A DNA stretch of 64,000 bases from Lentzea nigeriaca (GCF_016907955.1 NZ_JAFBCX010000018.1:1-64000); one strand, 5' to 3'. Positions 34,162 to 43,470 are shown, counted from the first letter of the stretch. The notes: generated by a model from the sequence alone, not told the origin. Numbers and translations are program-made.

Positions 34162-35373
34162 GTGACGCGGGCGAACCCCGAGGTGTCCGTGCGCGGAGTC
34201 TTCCTGCCGCTGCGGCACGCCGAGTTCCGGTGGCTGGTCGGTGGTCAGATGCTGTCCACGTTCGGCGACATGCTGCTCGTCGTGGCACTGCCGTTCGTGG
34301 TGCTGCGACACGGCGACGCGGCCGACCTCACCGTGATGCTCACCGCACTGGGGATCGCCCGCATGGCAGGGTCCCCGCTCGGCGGGTGGCTCGCCGACCG
34401 CTGGCAGCCGCGCACGGTCATGCTCGGCACCGACGTGGCCCGTGCGGCCGTGCTGGCCGCGCTCGCGGTGATGGTCGCGGGGGAGAGGTTCGAGCTGCTG
34501 CACTTCGGGATCGGAGTGGTGTTGCTCGGCGCGCTGGACGGCGTGTTCCTGCCCGCGTACTGGGCGGTGCTGCCCGCGCTGGTCGAGGAGGACGAGCTCG
34601 CGGCCGGCAACGCGATCGGAGAAGGGCTGCTGGTGTTCACCGTCATGGTGGGCACGTTCGTCGGCGGGCTCGCGAGCGCGGTGCTCAGCCCGACGGCCGT
34701 GCTCACCATCGACGCGGCCACGTTCGCCTTCTCCGCCTGCGCGCTGTTGTTCCTCCGGTCACGGCCGGGAGTGCGCACGGAGGAGGGCAACGGCGGGTTC
34801 TGGGCGTTCGTCAGGGGATCACGGCTGTTCCTGTCGATCACGCTGATCGCGGGCGTGCTGCACCTCGCGTCGGCGGGCACGTTGAACGTCGCCCTGCCGG
34901 TGCTGGTGGACGAGCGGTCGGCCGACGGGCAGCGGGTGTTCGGTGTGCTGCTCGGCGCACAGGGAGCCGGGCTCCTCGTGGGAACCCTGATCGCGGGCCT
35001 GCTGTGGGGATTCCGCCGGCGCGGCCTGGCCGCGGTGGCACTGCTGGTCGTCCACGGGGCCGTGCTGATCTTGTTCCCGCAACTGCCCGGTCCGGTCGCG
35101 CCGATGGCCGCGATGTTTGTGCTCGGCGTGGTCGCCGGGGTGCTGAGCATTCTCGCCGTGACGATCCTGCAGCAGATCTCGCCACCGGACGTGCGGGGCC
35201 GGGTGATGGCGGCGTTCTCCGCCGTGACGCTCGGCGCCTACCCGTTGTCGGCGGTGCTCGTCGGGACGGTGGTGGTCGGTGCGGGAGCGCCTATGGCGTT
35301 CCTGGCGAGCGGACTGGGTGTGCTGGTGACGGCGGCGATCGGGTTCGGCCAACGCGCGTTGCGCGAAGCCTGA
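34162..35373 (+). CDS. MFS exporter
   Basis: A 403-residue major facilitator with about 12 hydrophobic segments and the loop 2-3 motif GGWLADRWQPRTVM. It resembles siderophore and drug exporters of the EntS group (opening PLRHAEFRWLVGGQMLSTFGD, and GALDGVFLPAYWAVLPALV). Expected to export the product or its acylated precursor through the cytoplasmic membrane. GTG start right after mbtH; the next gene starts 9 bases after its stop. Confidence 0.9.
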   Translation: MTRANPEVSVRGVFLPLRHAEFRWLVGGQMLSTFGDMLLVVALPFVVLRHGDAADLTVMLTALGIARMAGSPLGGWLADRWQPRTVMLGTDVARAAVLAALAVMVAGERFELLHFGIGVVLLGALDGVFLPAYWAVLPALVEEDELAAGNAIGEGLLVFTVMVGTFVGGLASAVLSPTAVLTIDAATFAFSACALLFLRSRPGVRTEEGNGGFWAFVRGSRLFLSITLIAGVLHLASAGTLNVALPVLVDERSADGQRVFGVLLGAQGAGLLVGTLIAGLLWGFRRRGLAAVALLVVHGAVLILFPQLPGPVAPMAAMFVLGVVAGVLSILAVTILQQISPPDVRGRVMAAFSAVTLGAYPLSAVLVGTVVVGAGAPMAFLASGLGVLVTAAIGFGQRALREA

Positions 35374-35382
35374 GGAGTGGTG

Positions 35383-37179
35383 ATGACGTATCCCGAGGTA
35401 GATGCACCGCCGTTGCCCGTGCTGCCGCCGCCGTGGAGCGTCCGGGTCCTGACCCCGGACGACGCCGGGCTGGTGGCGGACTGGATGAACACCCCGCACG
35501 TGGCCGCCGCGTGGGACCAGGCGTGGCCGCTGCAGAGGTGGGCGGACGAACTGGCGCGGCAGCTCGCGGGCGATCACTCGCTGCCGTGCGTGGCGAGCTA
35601 CGACGGACGTCCGTTGGCGTACCTGGAGATCTACCGGGTCGTGCGTGATCGGCTCGCCGCGCACTACCCGGCCGGACCGCACGATCTCGGTGTGCACGTG
35701 GCGATCGGCGACCCGCAGGACATCGGACGCGGTCTGGGCAGCGCGCTGCTGCGGGCGGTGGCGGACGGTCTGCTGGCCGCCGAACCCGGCTGCTCGCAGA
35801 TCGTCGCCGAACCGAACGTGCTGAACCCGGCGTCACAGCGGGCTTTCCGCAACGCGGGGTTCCGGTACGCCGGAGAAGTCGTGTTCCCGCACAAGAAGGC
35901 GGCACTGCTGATCAGGCCGCGGGCGGAGGAGCGCACCGACGTCGTAGGCATCGGCTTCGGGCCGGCGAACCTGGCGCTCGCGGTAGCCCTCGCCGAGCAT
36001 CCCGGCGTGACCGCGCGGTTCCTGGAACGCCAGGACGGGTTCGCCTGGCACCGCGACATGCTGCTGGACGGCGCGACCGTGCAGGTGTCGTTCCTCAAGG
36101 ACCTCGTGACCATGCGCAACCCGACGAGCGAGTACGGGTTCCTGTCCTACCTCGCGGCCAAGGACAGGCTGGTGGAGTTCATCAACCACAAGACGCTGTT
36201 CCCGTCGCGCGTCGAGTTCAACGACTACATGTCGTGGGTGGCGAGCCGGTTCGCCGCGCAGGTCGAGTACGGCTCGGAGGTCGTCGGCGTCCGGCCGGTG
36301 GCCGGCGCGTCCGGCGTCGACGAGGTGGAGGTCGTCACGAGGCTCGGCCGCCGGGTGCGCTGCCGGGACCTGGTGATCGCGACCGGGTTGCGGCCCGTGC
36401 TGCCCGCCGGGATCGAGGCGTCGGACCGGGTGTGGCACAGTGACGAACTGTTGTCACGCCTGGAGAAGGTGGATTCGGAGCCGCGCAGGGTCGTCGTGCT
36501 CGGTGCCGGGCAGAGCGCCGCCGAGGTGGTCGAGTACGTGCACCGGCGATATCCGCACGCCGAGGTGTGCGCGGTGTTCGGCCGGTACGGGTACTCACCG
36601 GCTGACGACAGCCCGTTCGCGAACGGGGTGTTCGATCCGGCCGCGGTCGACACGTTCTACGGTGCGCCGGACGCGGTCAAGGAACGGGTGCTCGCCTACC
36701 ACCGCAACACCAACTACTCGGTCGTGGACCTGGAGCTGATCCAGGAGCTGTACCGGCGCGGCTACCAGGAGATGGTGATCGGTGAGCGGCGGCTCAGGGT
36801 GCTGAATCTGTCCACTGTGGACCGCGTCGGAACCGGACCGGACGGTGTTCTGCTCGGCGTCGTGTCGCTGGCGACCGGTGAACGTTCGGAGCTGGAGGCG
36901 GACTTCCTCGTCTGTGCCACCGGGTATCGCGAGGCGGACGTGTTCGGGATGCTGGGTGAGCTGGGGCGGTACTGCCTGCGGGACGATCACGGACGGCCGT
37001 TGGTGGACCGCGACTACCGGGTGCGTACGGTGCCGGAAGTATCCTGTCGCATCTACTTGCAGGGACCGACCGAGCACTCGCACGGCATCAGCTCCGGGCT
37101 GTTGTCGACGGTCGCTGTGCGGGCGGGGGAGATCGCCCGGTCCATTGTGGAGCGTGAGCGGGTGGCGGTGCTGTCATGA
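35383..37179 (+). CDS. Fusion of siderophore-type GNAT acyltransferase and SidA/IucD-type N-monooxygenase
   Basis: A 598-residue two-domain enzyme. Residues 1-185 are an IucB/MbtK-type GNAT domain (HVAIGDPQDIGRGLGSALLR and AEPNVLNPASQRAFRNAGF). From about 187 follows a flavin monooxygenase of the lysine/ornithine N-hydroxylase family: FAD motif GIGFGPANLA near 189, a FLKDLVTMRNPTS active-site segment, NADPH motif VLGAGQSAAE near 372 and CATGYREADVF. It should hydroxylate the side-chain amine of ornithine or lysine and acylate it, giving a hydroxamate building block. ATG 35383 is preferred over GTG 35377 because GGAG lies 5 bases upstream. In the main operon; its stop overlaps the KAS III-like start. 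Confidence 0.92.
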   Translation: MTYPEVDAPPLPVLPPPWSVRVLTPDDAGLVADWMNTPHVAAAWDQAWPLQRWADELARQLAGDHSLPCVASYDGRPLAYLEIYRVVRDRLAAHYPAGPHDLGVHVAIGDPQDIGRGLGSALLRAVADGLLAAEPGCSQIVAEPNVLNPASQRAFRNAGFRYAGEVVFPHKKAALLIRPRAEERTDVVGIGFGPANLALAVALAEHPGVTARFLERQDGFAWHRDMLLDGATVQVSFLKDLVTMRNPTSEYGFLSYLAAKDRLVEFINHKTLFPSRVEFNDYMSWVASRFAAQVEYGSEVVGVRPVAGASGVDEVEVVTRLGRRVRCRDLVIATGLRPVLPAGIEASDRVWHSDELLSRLEKVDSEPRRVVVLGAGQSAAEVVEYVHRRYPHAEVCAVFGRYGYSPADDSPFANGVFDPAAVDTFYGAPDAVKERVLAYHRNTNYSVVDLELIQELYRRGYQEMVIGERRLRVLNLSTVDRVGTGPDGVLLGVVSLATGERSELEADFLVCATGYREADVFGMLGELGRYCLRDDHGRPLVDRDYRVRTVPEVSCRIYLQGPTEHSHGISSGLLSTVAVRAGEIARSIVERERVAVLS

Positions 37180-38177
37180 GCTTCGGCGTGGCCGGGTTCG
37201 GTGTGTTTCTGGGCGAACCGCTGTCCGTGGAGGTGGCTGCGGCCGACTACATCACTGACCGGCGACAACTGTCCCGATGGGGGTACCGGGCGTTCCACCG
37301 GGCGGACTCGGCCGTCGGGATCACCGATCTGGCCGTGGCGGCGGGACGACGGGCGCTGGACGCCGCCGGTGTTTCCGCGGACGAGGTGGACGTGGTCGTG
37401 CTCGCGATCTCCGACATCGCCGAGCACCTGTACTGGGACCCGGCCGCCGCGTGCCAGTACCGGCTCGGCGCACACCGCGCGGAGGCGATCCTCGTCAACC
37501 AGGCCTGCGGTGGGGCGGTGACGGCGTTCGACGCCGTCGCCGGGCGGTTCGCGACCCATCCCGAGCACCGGGTCGCGTTGATCATCGGCGCGAACCGGGT
37601 GTGCGAGGCGTACGTGAACCGGATGGCGGTCAACACCTGCGTCAACGGCGACGGCGCCGCCGCTGCCGTCGTGCGCCGAGACTTTCCTGGCCGGCGGTGG
37701 CTCGTGACCGAGACGCTGACCGACGGCAGGTACGCGGACTACTTCCGGTTGGCCGGCGGCACCGCCCGGCCGTTCGGGGGCGGTGAGCCACCGCGGCTGC
37801 GCGACCCGTTCACGCGGCTCGTGGAGTTCTTCGACGGCGACGTGGCGGCGATGGTCGAGTTCGGGCGGATGACCGTGGACCGCACCCGCGAGGTCGTCGA
37901 ACGGGCGTGCAAGCGGGCCGGGGTTTCCGGGGTGGCGCGGGTCGTGCACCTCAACGACAACGTGACGGCGTTGAGCGACCTGGCGCTCGCGCTGGGGCTG
38001 CCGTTGTCCGCCCTGAACGCCGATGTCGCGGCCGCACATGGGCATCTGGGCTGCGCGGATCAGCTCTTGGGGCTGTCGTGGCTGGTCGAGCGCGATCTCG
38101 TGGCGGCGGGCGAGGTCGTGGCGCTCACCAGCACGGGCAGCGGAATGCACTGGACCTGCACGTTGATCGAGGTGTGA
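37176..38177 (+). CDS. KAS III-like condensing enzyme or acyltransferase
   Basis: A 333-residue FabH-like thiolase-fold protein. Active cysteine is Cys111 in VNQACGGAV. The usual PHQAN histidine motif reads VVHLNDN (His258), and the segment normally carrying the active asparagine reads AHGHLGCAD (His288/His290); the C-terminus STGSGMHWTC matches the conserved GxGx-W loop. The altered third residue suggests a non-decarboxylative role such as acyl transfer. In tetronate clusters a KAS III-like enzyme works with FkbH and a glyceryl-ACP, the two genes that follow here. ATG overlaps the preceding stop. Confidence 0.85.
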   Translation: MSFGVAGFGVFLGEPLSVEVAAADYITDRRQLSRWGYRAFHRADSAVGITDLAVAAGRRALDAAGVSADEVDVVVLAISDIAEHLYWDPAAACQYRLGAHRAEAILVNQACGGAVTAFDAVAGRFATHPEHRVALIIGANRVCEAYVNRMAVNTCVNGDGAAAAVVRRDFPGRRWLVTETLTDGRYADYFRLAGGTARPFGGGEPPRLRDPFTRLVEFFDGDVAAMVEFGRMTVDRTREVVERACKRAGVSGVARVVHLNDNVTALSDLALALGLPLSALNADVAAAHGHLGCADQLLGLSWLVERDLVAAGEVVALTSTGSGMHWTCTLIEV

Positions 38178-38179
38178 GG

Positions 38180-39850
38180 ATGACCCGAGTGGCAGTCGTG
38201 GCCACGTTCACGGCCGACGGGGTGCTGCCGCTGCTGCGGTCGGCACTGGAACAGGCGGGGATCGAGGCGGAGCTGCACCTGTGCCCGTTCGGCCAGGTCG
38301 AGACCGAGCTGACGGCACCGGACTCCGGGCTCGCCCGGTTCGCTCCCGACGTCACGCTGGTGTTGCTGCACGACGGCGCGTTCCTCCCGGCCGCCTGGGA
38401 TCCGACCCGGCTGGACGGGGTGGAGGACGCCGTCCGCGCGCGGCTGGAGTCGCTGGAGTCGGCGATCGCCGGACGCGGAACGGTGGTGCTGCACACCGTT
38501 CCGTTGTCGCGGGTGGAGCAGCGGACCGTCGTGTCGTACCGGGGTCGTGCCGCGCTCGGCCGGTTGTGGCGGCGGCTGAACTCGGCGCTGCTGGAACTGC
38601 CGGACCGCCATCCGTCGGTGCACGTGCTCGATCTCGAGGCCGTGCTGGTCGACGAGGCCGGGCCGGTGCGGGACGAGCGGCTGTACCGGTACGCCTCGAT
38701 GGCCTGGAGTGCCGTGGCTGAGCGGGCTTACGCGAGGGAGGCGGCGGCGTTCTGCCGTGCTGTGGCTGGACGTTCGGCGAAGGTGCTCGTGCTCGACGGC
38801 GACAACACGTTGTGGGGCGGTGTTGTGGGCGATGACGGCCTCGCGGGGATCCAGCTGGGGCCGCTCTACCCCGGCAACGCGCACGTCGATCTGCAACGGC
38901 GGGCGCTGGCGTTGCGGCGCCAGGGCGTCCTGCTCGCGTTGGCCAGCAAGAACTCTGCGGAGGTCGTCGACGAACTGCTGGCGGAGCATCCCGGCATGGT
39001 GCTGCGCCCGACCGACTTCGTGGCGCTGGCGGTGAACTGGCAGCCCAAGGACGGCAATCTGCGTGAGCTGGCGGCCGAGTTGAACGTGGGGCTGGACTCG
39101 TTCGTCTTCGCGGACGACAGCAGGTTCGAACGGGAACTGGTGCGCGAGGCCCTGCCGTCGGTCCGGGTGGTGCCGCTGGACGGCGACCCGGCCGGCTTCA
39201 GCGACCTCGTGCTCGCGGATGATCACTTCGCCGTGCTGGAGACGACCGAGACCGACAGGTCGCGCACCGACCTGTACCGGGCCCGGCGCGAGCGGAACTC
39301 CCTGGCCGCGTTCAGCTCGCCGGAGGAGTACCTGCACGAGTTGCAGCTCGTGGTGGCCGTGCGTGAGGCCACCCGGTACGACCTGCCTCGGCTGGTGCAG
39401 TTGTCGTTGCGCACCAACCAGTTCGTGATGGTGCGAGGAGCGCATTCCGAAACCGGGACCCGTGAGTTCGCGGAGTCTCCCGACCGGCTGCTGCTCGCGA
39501 TCTCCGTGTCCGACCGGTTCGGGGACGAGGGTGTGGTCGGTGGTATCTGGGTCAGCCGCGGCGAGCGGGCGTGGACCGTGGACAACTTCGTGCTCAGCTG
39601 CCGGGTTTTCTCGCGCGGGGTCGAGCACACCGCCCTGCAAGCCGTGATGGACCGTGCGATCGCCGCCGGTGCGGAACGGCTGGACGCTGCTTTCGTTGCG
39701 TCGGAACGCAACCAGCCCGCCGCGTCCTTCTACCCGTCCGTCGGGTTCGAGGCCCGTGAACCGTCCGGCTACTCGCTGCCGTTGCGTCCACCGCCCGCCG
39801 TCCGGCCCGCGTGGGCGACGTTGATCGAGGGGGAGACCGCTGATGTCTGA
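38180..39850 (+). CDS. fkbH-like: FkbH-like HAD-IIIC protein with C-terminal GNAT domain
   Basis: A 556-residue FkbH-family protein. An N-terminal region of about 190 residues resembles the SGNH-like part of long FkbH proteins. The HAD domain follows with VLDGDNTLWGGVVGDDG near residue 204 and ASKNSAE, and a GNAT-like C-terminal region begins near 395 (VAVREATRYDLPRLVQLSLR, then ASERNQPAASFYPSVGF). FkbH proteins take 1,3-bisphosphoglycerate and load a glyceryl group on a carrier protein. The separate ACP immediately downstream (8-base overlap) is its probable partner. ATG start 2 bases after the KAS III-like stop. Confidence 0.9.
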   Translation: MTRVAVVATFTADGVLPLLRSALEQAGIEAELHLCPFGQVETELTAPDSGLARFAPDVTLVLLHDGAFLPAAWDPTRLDGVEDAVRARLESLESAIAGRGTVVLHTVPLSRVEQRTVVSYRGRAALGRLWRRLNSALLELPDRHPSVHVLDLEAVLVDEAGPVRDERLYRYASMAWSAVAERAYAREAAAFCRAVAGRSAKVLVLDGDNTLWGGVVGDDGLAGIQLGPLYPGNAHVDLQRRALALRRQGVLLALASKNSAEVVDELLAEHPGMVLRPTDFVALAVNWQPKDGNLRELAAELNVGLDSFVFADDSRFERELVREALPSVRVVPLDGDPAGFSDLVLADDHFAVLETTETDRSRTDLYRARRERNSLAAFSSPEEYLHELQLVVAVREATRYDLPRLVQLSLRTNQFVMVRGAHSETGTREFAESPDRLLLAISVSDRFGDEGVVGGIWVSRGERAWTVDNFVLSCRVFSRGVEHTALQAVMDRAIAAGAERLDAAFVASERNQPAASFYPSVGFEAREPSGYSLPLRPPPAVRPAWATLIEGETADV

Positions 39851-40088
39851 CGTGCTGACCGACCTCGTCCCGCTGGTCGCGGAGGTGTCGCGCACCCGGC
39901 CGCACGAGGTCACCGGATCGTCCCGGTTCGAGCAGCTGGCCGAGTGGGGGAGCATGGCCGCGCTGCGGCTGCTCGCGGAGGTCGAGCCGCGCTGGAACGT
40001 GCGGCTCGACCTGCGGCGCTACCTGGCCACCGAGACGGTGGCGGAACTGGCTGACGTGATCGCGCAGGAGCGGCTCAGGTCGGCCTGA
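39843..40088 (+). CDS. Free-standing acyl carrier protein
   Basis: An 81-residue carrier protein with the helix pattern of ACPs paired with FkbH. The phosphopantetheine site reads EWGSMAALRLL: the attachment serine is present but the usually preceding aspartate is glycine. It overlaps the FkbH-like gene by 8 bases, which indicates coupled synthesis, so it most likely carries the glyceryl unit that the KAS III-like enzyme then uses. Last gene of the main operon. Confidence 0.85.
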   Translation: MSDVLTDLVPLVAEVSRTRPHEVTGSSRFEQLAEWGSMAALRLLAEVEPRWNVRLDLRRYLATETVAELADVIAQERLRSA

Positions 40089-40368
40089 GGATCCGGAAGC
40101 CGAGGTCGGAGGCGGCCCTGCGCGGTCTGCCGACGTGCATCGTGCGCACGCTCGCGGGCGCGTCGCCGTCCCGTGCCGCGGAGACGATCGCCGCTTTGGC
40201 GCACCAGCCTGCCGCCAACGGTCACGTCGTCCACCTGCCACTGTGCTCGGTCGACACCGCGATCCGCGCCGAACGCGCGGCTGCCCTGCTTGCGGTTGGC
40301 TGCGCGAGTGATGGTCTGAGCGGACCTTGTGAGGTGCCAGTGGGTGAATTACGTTCAGACCAGTGGCA
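40089..40368 (+). other. Gap between operon end and third SARP gene
   Basis: 280 bases without a convincing gene. An open frame from GTG 40142 to 40372 (76 codons) has high GC at third positions in its first 50 codons but no ribosome binding site, no recognised family and a composition shift at its end; it may be a decayed gene piece. No strong hairpin terminator was seen after the ACP gene. The last 60 bases are less GC-rich and should hold the promoter of the third SARP gene. Confidence 0.4.
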
Positions 40369-43300
40369 ATGAGGTCTGTGCGAATCCAGGTGCTGGGTTC
40401 GATGCGGGCGTGGAAAGACGGTGTGGAACTCGAACTCGGCCCACCCGCCCGGCGAGCCGTGCTGGGGTTGCTGGTGCTCGCCGAGGGCGAGACGGTGCCG
40501 AGCGGGAACCTCGTCGACGCGCTCTGGGGCGACCGGCCGCCGCGCAGCGCTGTGAACGTCCTGCAGACCCACGTCAAACACCTGCGCCGGTTGCTGGAAC
40601 CAGGCCGGTCGTCGCGGACGAGCAGCGAGGTCCTGCCCTACGTCAACGGTGGCTACGCCGTGAACCAGGCGGCGGTGACCGTCGACCTGACGGAGTTCCG
40701 CCTCCTCGTCGCCGAGGCCAACGAGGCCTATCGCAACGACGACTGGGAGCGTGTCGCCGCCGGTCTGGGGGAGGCACTGGTGTTGTGGCGCGGCCGGCCG
40801 GCCGCGGACATCCCGCTGCTCGCGACGCATCCGAAGGTCGTGTCGCTGGTGGCGAAGCACCGCGAGGTGGTCGCCCGCCATGGTGACGCGATGATCGCGA
40901 TCGGTGCCGCGGCGGAAGTGTTGCCCGAGATGGCGGAGGCCGCCGCCGAACAGCCGCTCGACGAGTCCGCGCAGGCCCGGCTGATCCGCGCGTACCACGC
41001 CGCCGGTCACCGCGCCAAGGCGTTCCAGACCTACCACGAGGTGCGGGACCGGCTCGTCGAGGAGCTCGGCATCGACCCCGGGCCGGAACTCCGCGCGGCC
41101 CACGCGACGCTGCTCCACGACGACGGCAGGACGGGCACGGCGCAGCCCCGCGCCGTGCCGAGGGTGCCGAGGCAACTCCCGGCGCGGCCGCCCGGCTTCA
41201 CCGGCCGCACCGCGCAGCTGTCCACATTGGACGAACTGGCGGCGGGAGGCCCCGGCGGTGGGATGACGATCGCGGCGATCTCCGGCACGGCGGGCGTCGG
41301 CAAGACGGCTTTGGCCGTGCACTGGGGGCACAGCGCCAGCGATCGGTTCCCGGACGGGCAGCTCTACGCGAACCTGCGCGGGCACACCAGTGCGGGGGCG
41401 GCGGCACCGATCGAGGTGCTCGCCCAGTTCCTGTCGGCGCTGGACGTTCCGGCCGAGCGGGTGCCTCTCGACGTGGAGACGGCGTCGGCCATGTTCCGGA
41501 CGCTGACCACCGACCGGAAGATGCTGGTGCTGCTGGACAACGCCGCGGGCCCGGACCAGGTCCGGCCGCTGCTGCCCGCCGGTTCCGGCTGCCTGGTGGT
41601 GGTGACCGGCCGCGATCGCATGACCGGTCTCGTCGCGATGCACGGTGCCCGGCAGATCACGCTCGACGTGCTCAGCCCCGACGACGCCCTGGAGCTGCTC
41701 GCCTGCATCCTCGGGCCACGCCGGGTCCGTGCCGAACCCGCTGCGGCAGCGGACTTCGCCAAGCTGTGCGCCTACCTCCCGCTCGCCCTGCGGATCGCGG
41801 CCGCCAACCTCTCCGACCGTCCCGGCTACGGGATCGAGGACTACGTGCTGGAACTTCGGGAGGGCAACGTGCTGACCGCTCTCGCGGTGCCGGGCGACGA
41901 ACAGGCCGCGGTACGAGCGGCGTTCGACCTCTCCTACGCGGCACTGCCTCCCGAGGCACGGCGGCTGTTCCGCCTGCTGAGCCTGATCCCCGGCTTCGAC
42001 GCGAGTACGGAGGCCATCGCCGCACTCACCGGCACGAACCCCGAACGGTCGCTCGACCGGCTCGCCGGCGCGCATCTCGTCGAACTGCAGGCGCCGGGCC
42101 GCTACAGCTTCCACGACCTGCTTCGCCGGTACGCGGCCGAACAGGAGGAGCCCGACCGCGAGGCCGCCCTCCAACGCCTGTACGACTGGTACCTGCACGC
42201 GGTGGACGGTGCCGCCCGTCGGCTCTACCCGCACATGCTGCGGCTGCCGGTCCCCGACCTCGACGCCCGGATGCCTTCCGGTGTCACCGGACCAGCGGAG
42301 GCCGCGAACTGGCTGGACGCGGAGCGCGGCAACCTCGTCGCGGCGGTCCGGTCGGGCCCGCGGCCCACGGCGTGGCTGATCGCCGACGCACTGCGCGGCT
42401 ACTTCTGGATGTCCACGCGCAGGGTCGAATGGCAGGCCACCGCGGAGGCGGGTCTGGCCGCGGCCGAGGAGGCGGGCGAACCCCGTGCGCGGGCGACCGC
42501 CCGGCTGAGCCTCGCCGACCTGTACTTCCGGCAGGGCCGGTACCGGGAGGCCGTGCGGCACTACACGCACGCCCACCTGCTCGCGCGGCAGGCCGGGTGG
42601 GTCGAGGCCCAGGCCGCGGTGCTCGGCAACCTCGGCTGCGTCTACTGGCAGTCCGGCCGGCTCGAAGCCGCCGCGGCCAGGTTCCGCCGCTGCCTGGCGC
42701 TGAGCCGCGGCATCGGCCAGCGCGCGGGCGAGGCCGTGGCACTCGGCAACCTCGGCCTCGTCCATTGGGAGATGGGCAGGCTGGCGCAGGCGTCCGAGCA
42801 CTACACCCAGGCGTTGAACCGGTACCGCGAAATCGGGTCCCGCTACGGCGAGGCGATCAACCTCGGCAATCTCGGCCATGTGCAGCGCCTGCGCGGATTT
42901 CCCGGTGCGGCGGCCGAGCTGCTGACGCGGGCACTCGCCCTGCACCGCGAGGGCGGCAACCGCAGCAGTGAGGCCCAGACGCTGAGCAGGCTGGCCGCCA
43001 CGCACCTCGACCTCGGCCGCGTCGCGGAAGCGCTCGAGAACGCCCGTGCCGGCCTCGTCCTGGCGCAGGACACCGGTGATCCCCGGATCGAGGTGGAGTC
43101 GCTCGCCGTGCTCGCCGGTGTGGACCACCGGCTCGGCCACCGGACGGACGCCATCCGTCACTACCGGCAGGCGCTCGATCTCGTGCGCAACACCGGCGAC
43201 CGTTATCCGGAGATCGAGATCCTGATCGGCCTCGCGACGGTCACCGCGGACGTCGATCATGCGAAGCACGCGCTCGACCTGGCTGAACGCTCCGGTTATC

Positions 43301-43470
43301 GCGCGTTGCAGGGTCAGGCGATGACCGCTCTCGCCGGAATCCTGCTGGCGTCCGGGAAAGCCCAGGACAGCAGGGACCACGCGCAGACCGCACTCGCCAT
43401 CCACCGGGAGACCGGCCACCGCACCGCGGAAGCGCTCACACTCGCCGTGCTGGAACGGGCAGGTCGCTGA
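40369..43470 (+). CDS. SARP-NB-ARC-TPR transcriptional activator, cluster regulator 3
   Basis: An AfsR-like activator of about 1033 residues. Order: OmpR-type winged helix (about 1-95; RIQVLGSMRAWKDG), activation domain (about 100-245, ending LGIDPGPELRAAHATLL), NB-ARC ATPase with P-loop GTAGVGKT near 306 and LVLLDNAAG, then many TPR units (LGNLGCVYWQSGRLEAAAAR, LGNLGLVHWEMGRLAQASEH) to the end. Starts at ATG 40369, GTG 40363 or GTG 40378 are all possible. Same strand as the biosynthetic operon but separated by 280 bases, so probably its own transcription unit; it closes the cluster. Confidence 0.87.
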   Translation: MRSVRIQVLGSMRAWKDGVELELGPPARRAVLGLLVLAEGETVPSGNLVDALWGDRPPRSAVNVLQTHVKHLRRLLEPGRSSRTSSEVLPYVNGGYAVNQAAVTVDLTEFRLLVAEANEAYRNDDWERVAAGLGEALVLWRGRPAADIPLLATHPKVVSLVAKHREVVARHGDAMIAIGAAAEVLPEMAEAAAEQPLDESAQARLIRAYHAAGHRAKAFQTYHEVRDRLVEELGIDPGPELRAAHATLLHDDGRTGTAQPRAVPRVPRQLPARPPGFTGRTAQLSTLDELAAGGPGGGMTIAAISGTAGVGKTALAVHWGHSASDRFPDGQLYANLRGHTSAGAAAPIEVLAQFLSALDVPAERVPLDVETASAMFRTLTTDRKMLVLLDNAAGPDQVRPLLPAGSGCLVVVTGRDRMTGLVAMHGARQITLDVLSPDDALELLACILGPRRVRAEPAAAADFAKLCAYLPLALRIAAANLSDRPGYGIEDYVLELREGNVLTALAVPGDEQAAVRAAFDLSYAALPPEARRLFRLLSLIPGFDASTEAIAALTGTNPERSLDRLAGAHLVELQAPGRYSFHDLLRRYAAEQEEPDREAALQRLYDWYLHAVDGAARRLYPHMLRLPVPDLDARMPSGVTGPAEAANWLDAERGNLVAAVRSGPRPTAWLIADALRGYFWMSTRRVEWQATAEAGLAAAEEAGEPRARATARLSLADLYFRQGRYREAVRHYTHAHLLARQAGWVEAQAAVLGNLGCVYWQSGRLEAAAARFRRCLALSRGIGQRAGEAVALGNLGLVHWEMGRLAQASEHYTQALNRYREIGSRYGEAINLGNLGHVQRLRGFPGAAAELLTRALALHREGGNRSSEAQTLSRLAATHLDLGRVAEALENARAGLVLAQDTGDPRIEVESLAVLAGVDHRLGHRTDAIRHYRQALDLVRNTGDRYPEIEILIGLATVTADVDHAKHALDLAERSGYRALQGQAMTALAGILLASGKAQDSRDHAQTALAIHRETGHRTAEALTLAVLERAGR

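Noticed and set aside
40142..40372. Annotation of a 76-residue protein after the ACP
   Set aside because: No ribosome binding site or family; kept only as a gap note and low-interest finding.
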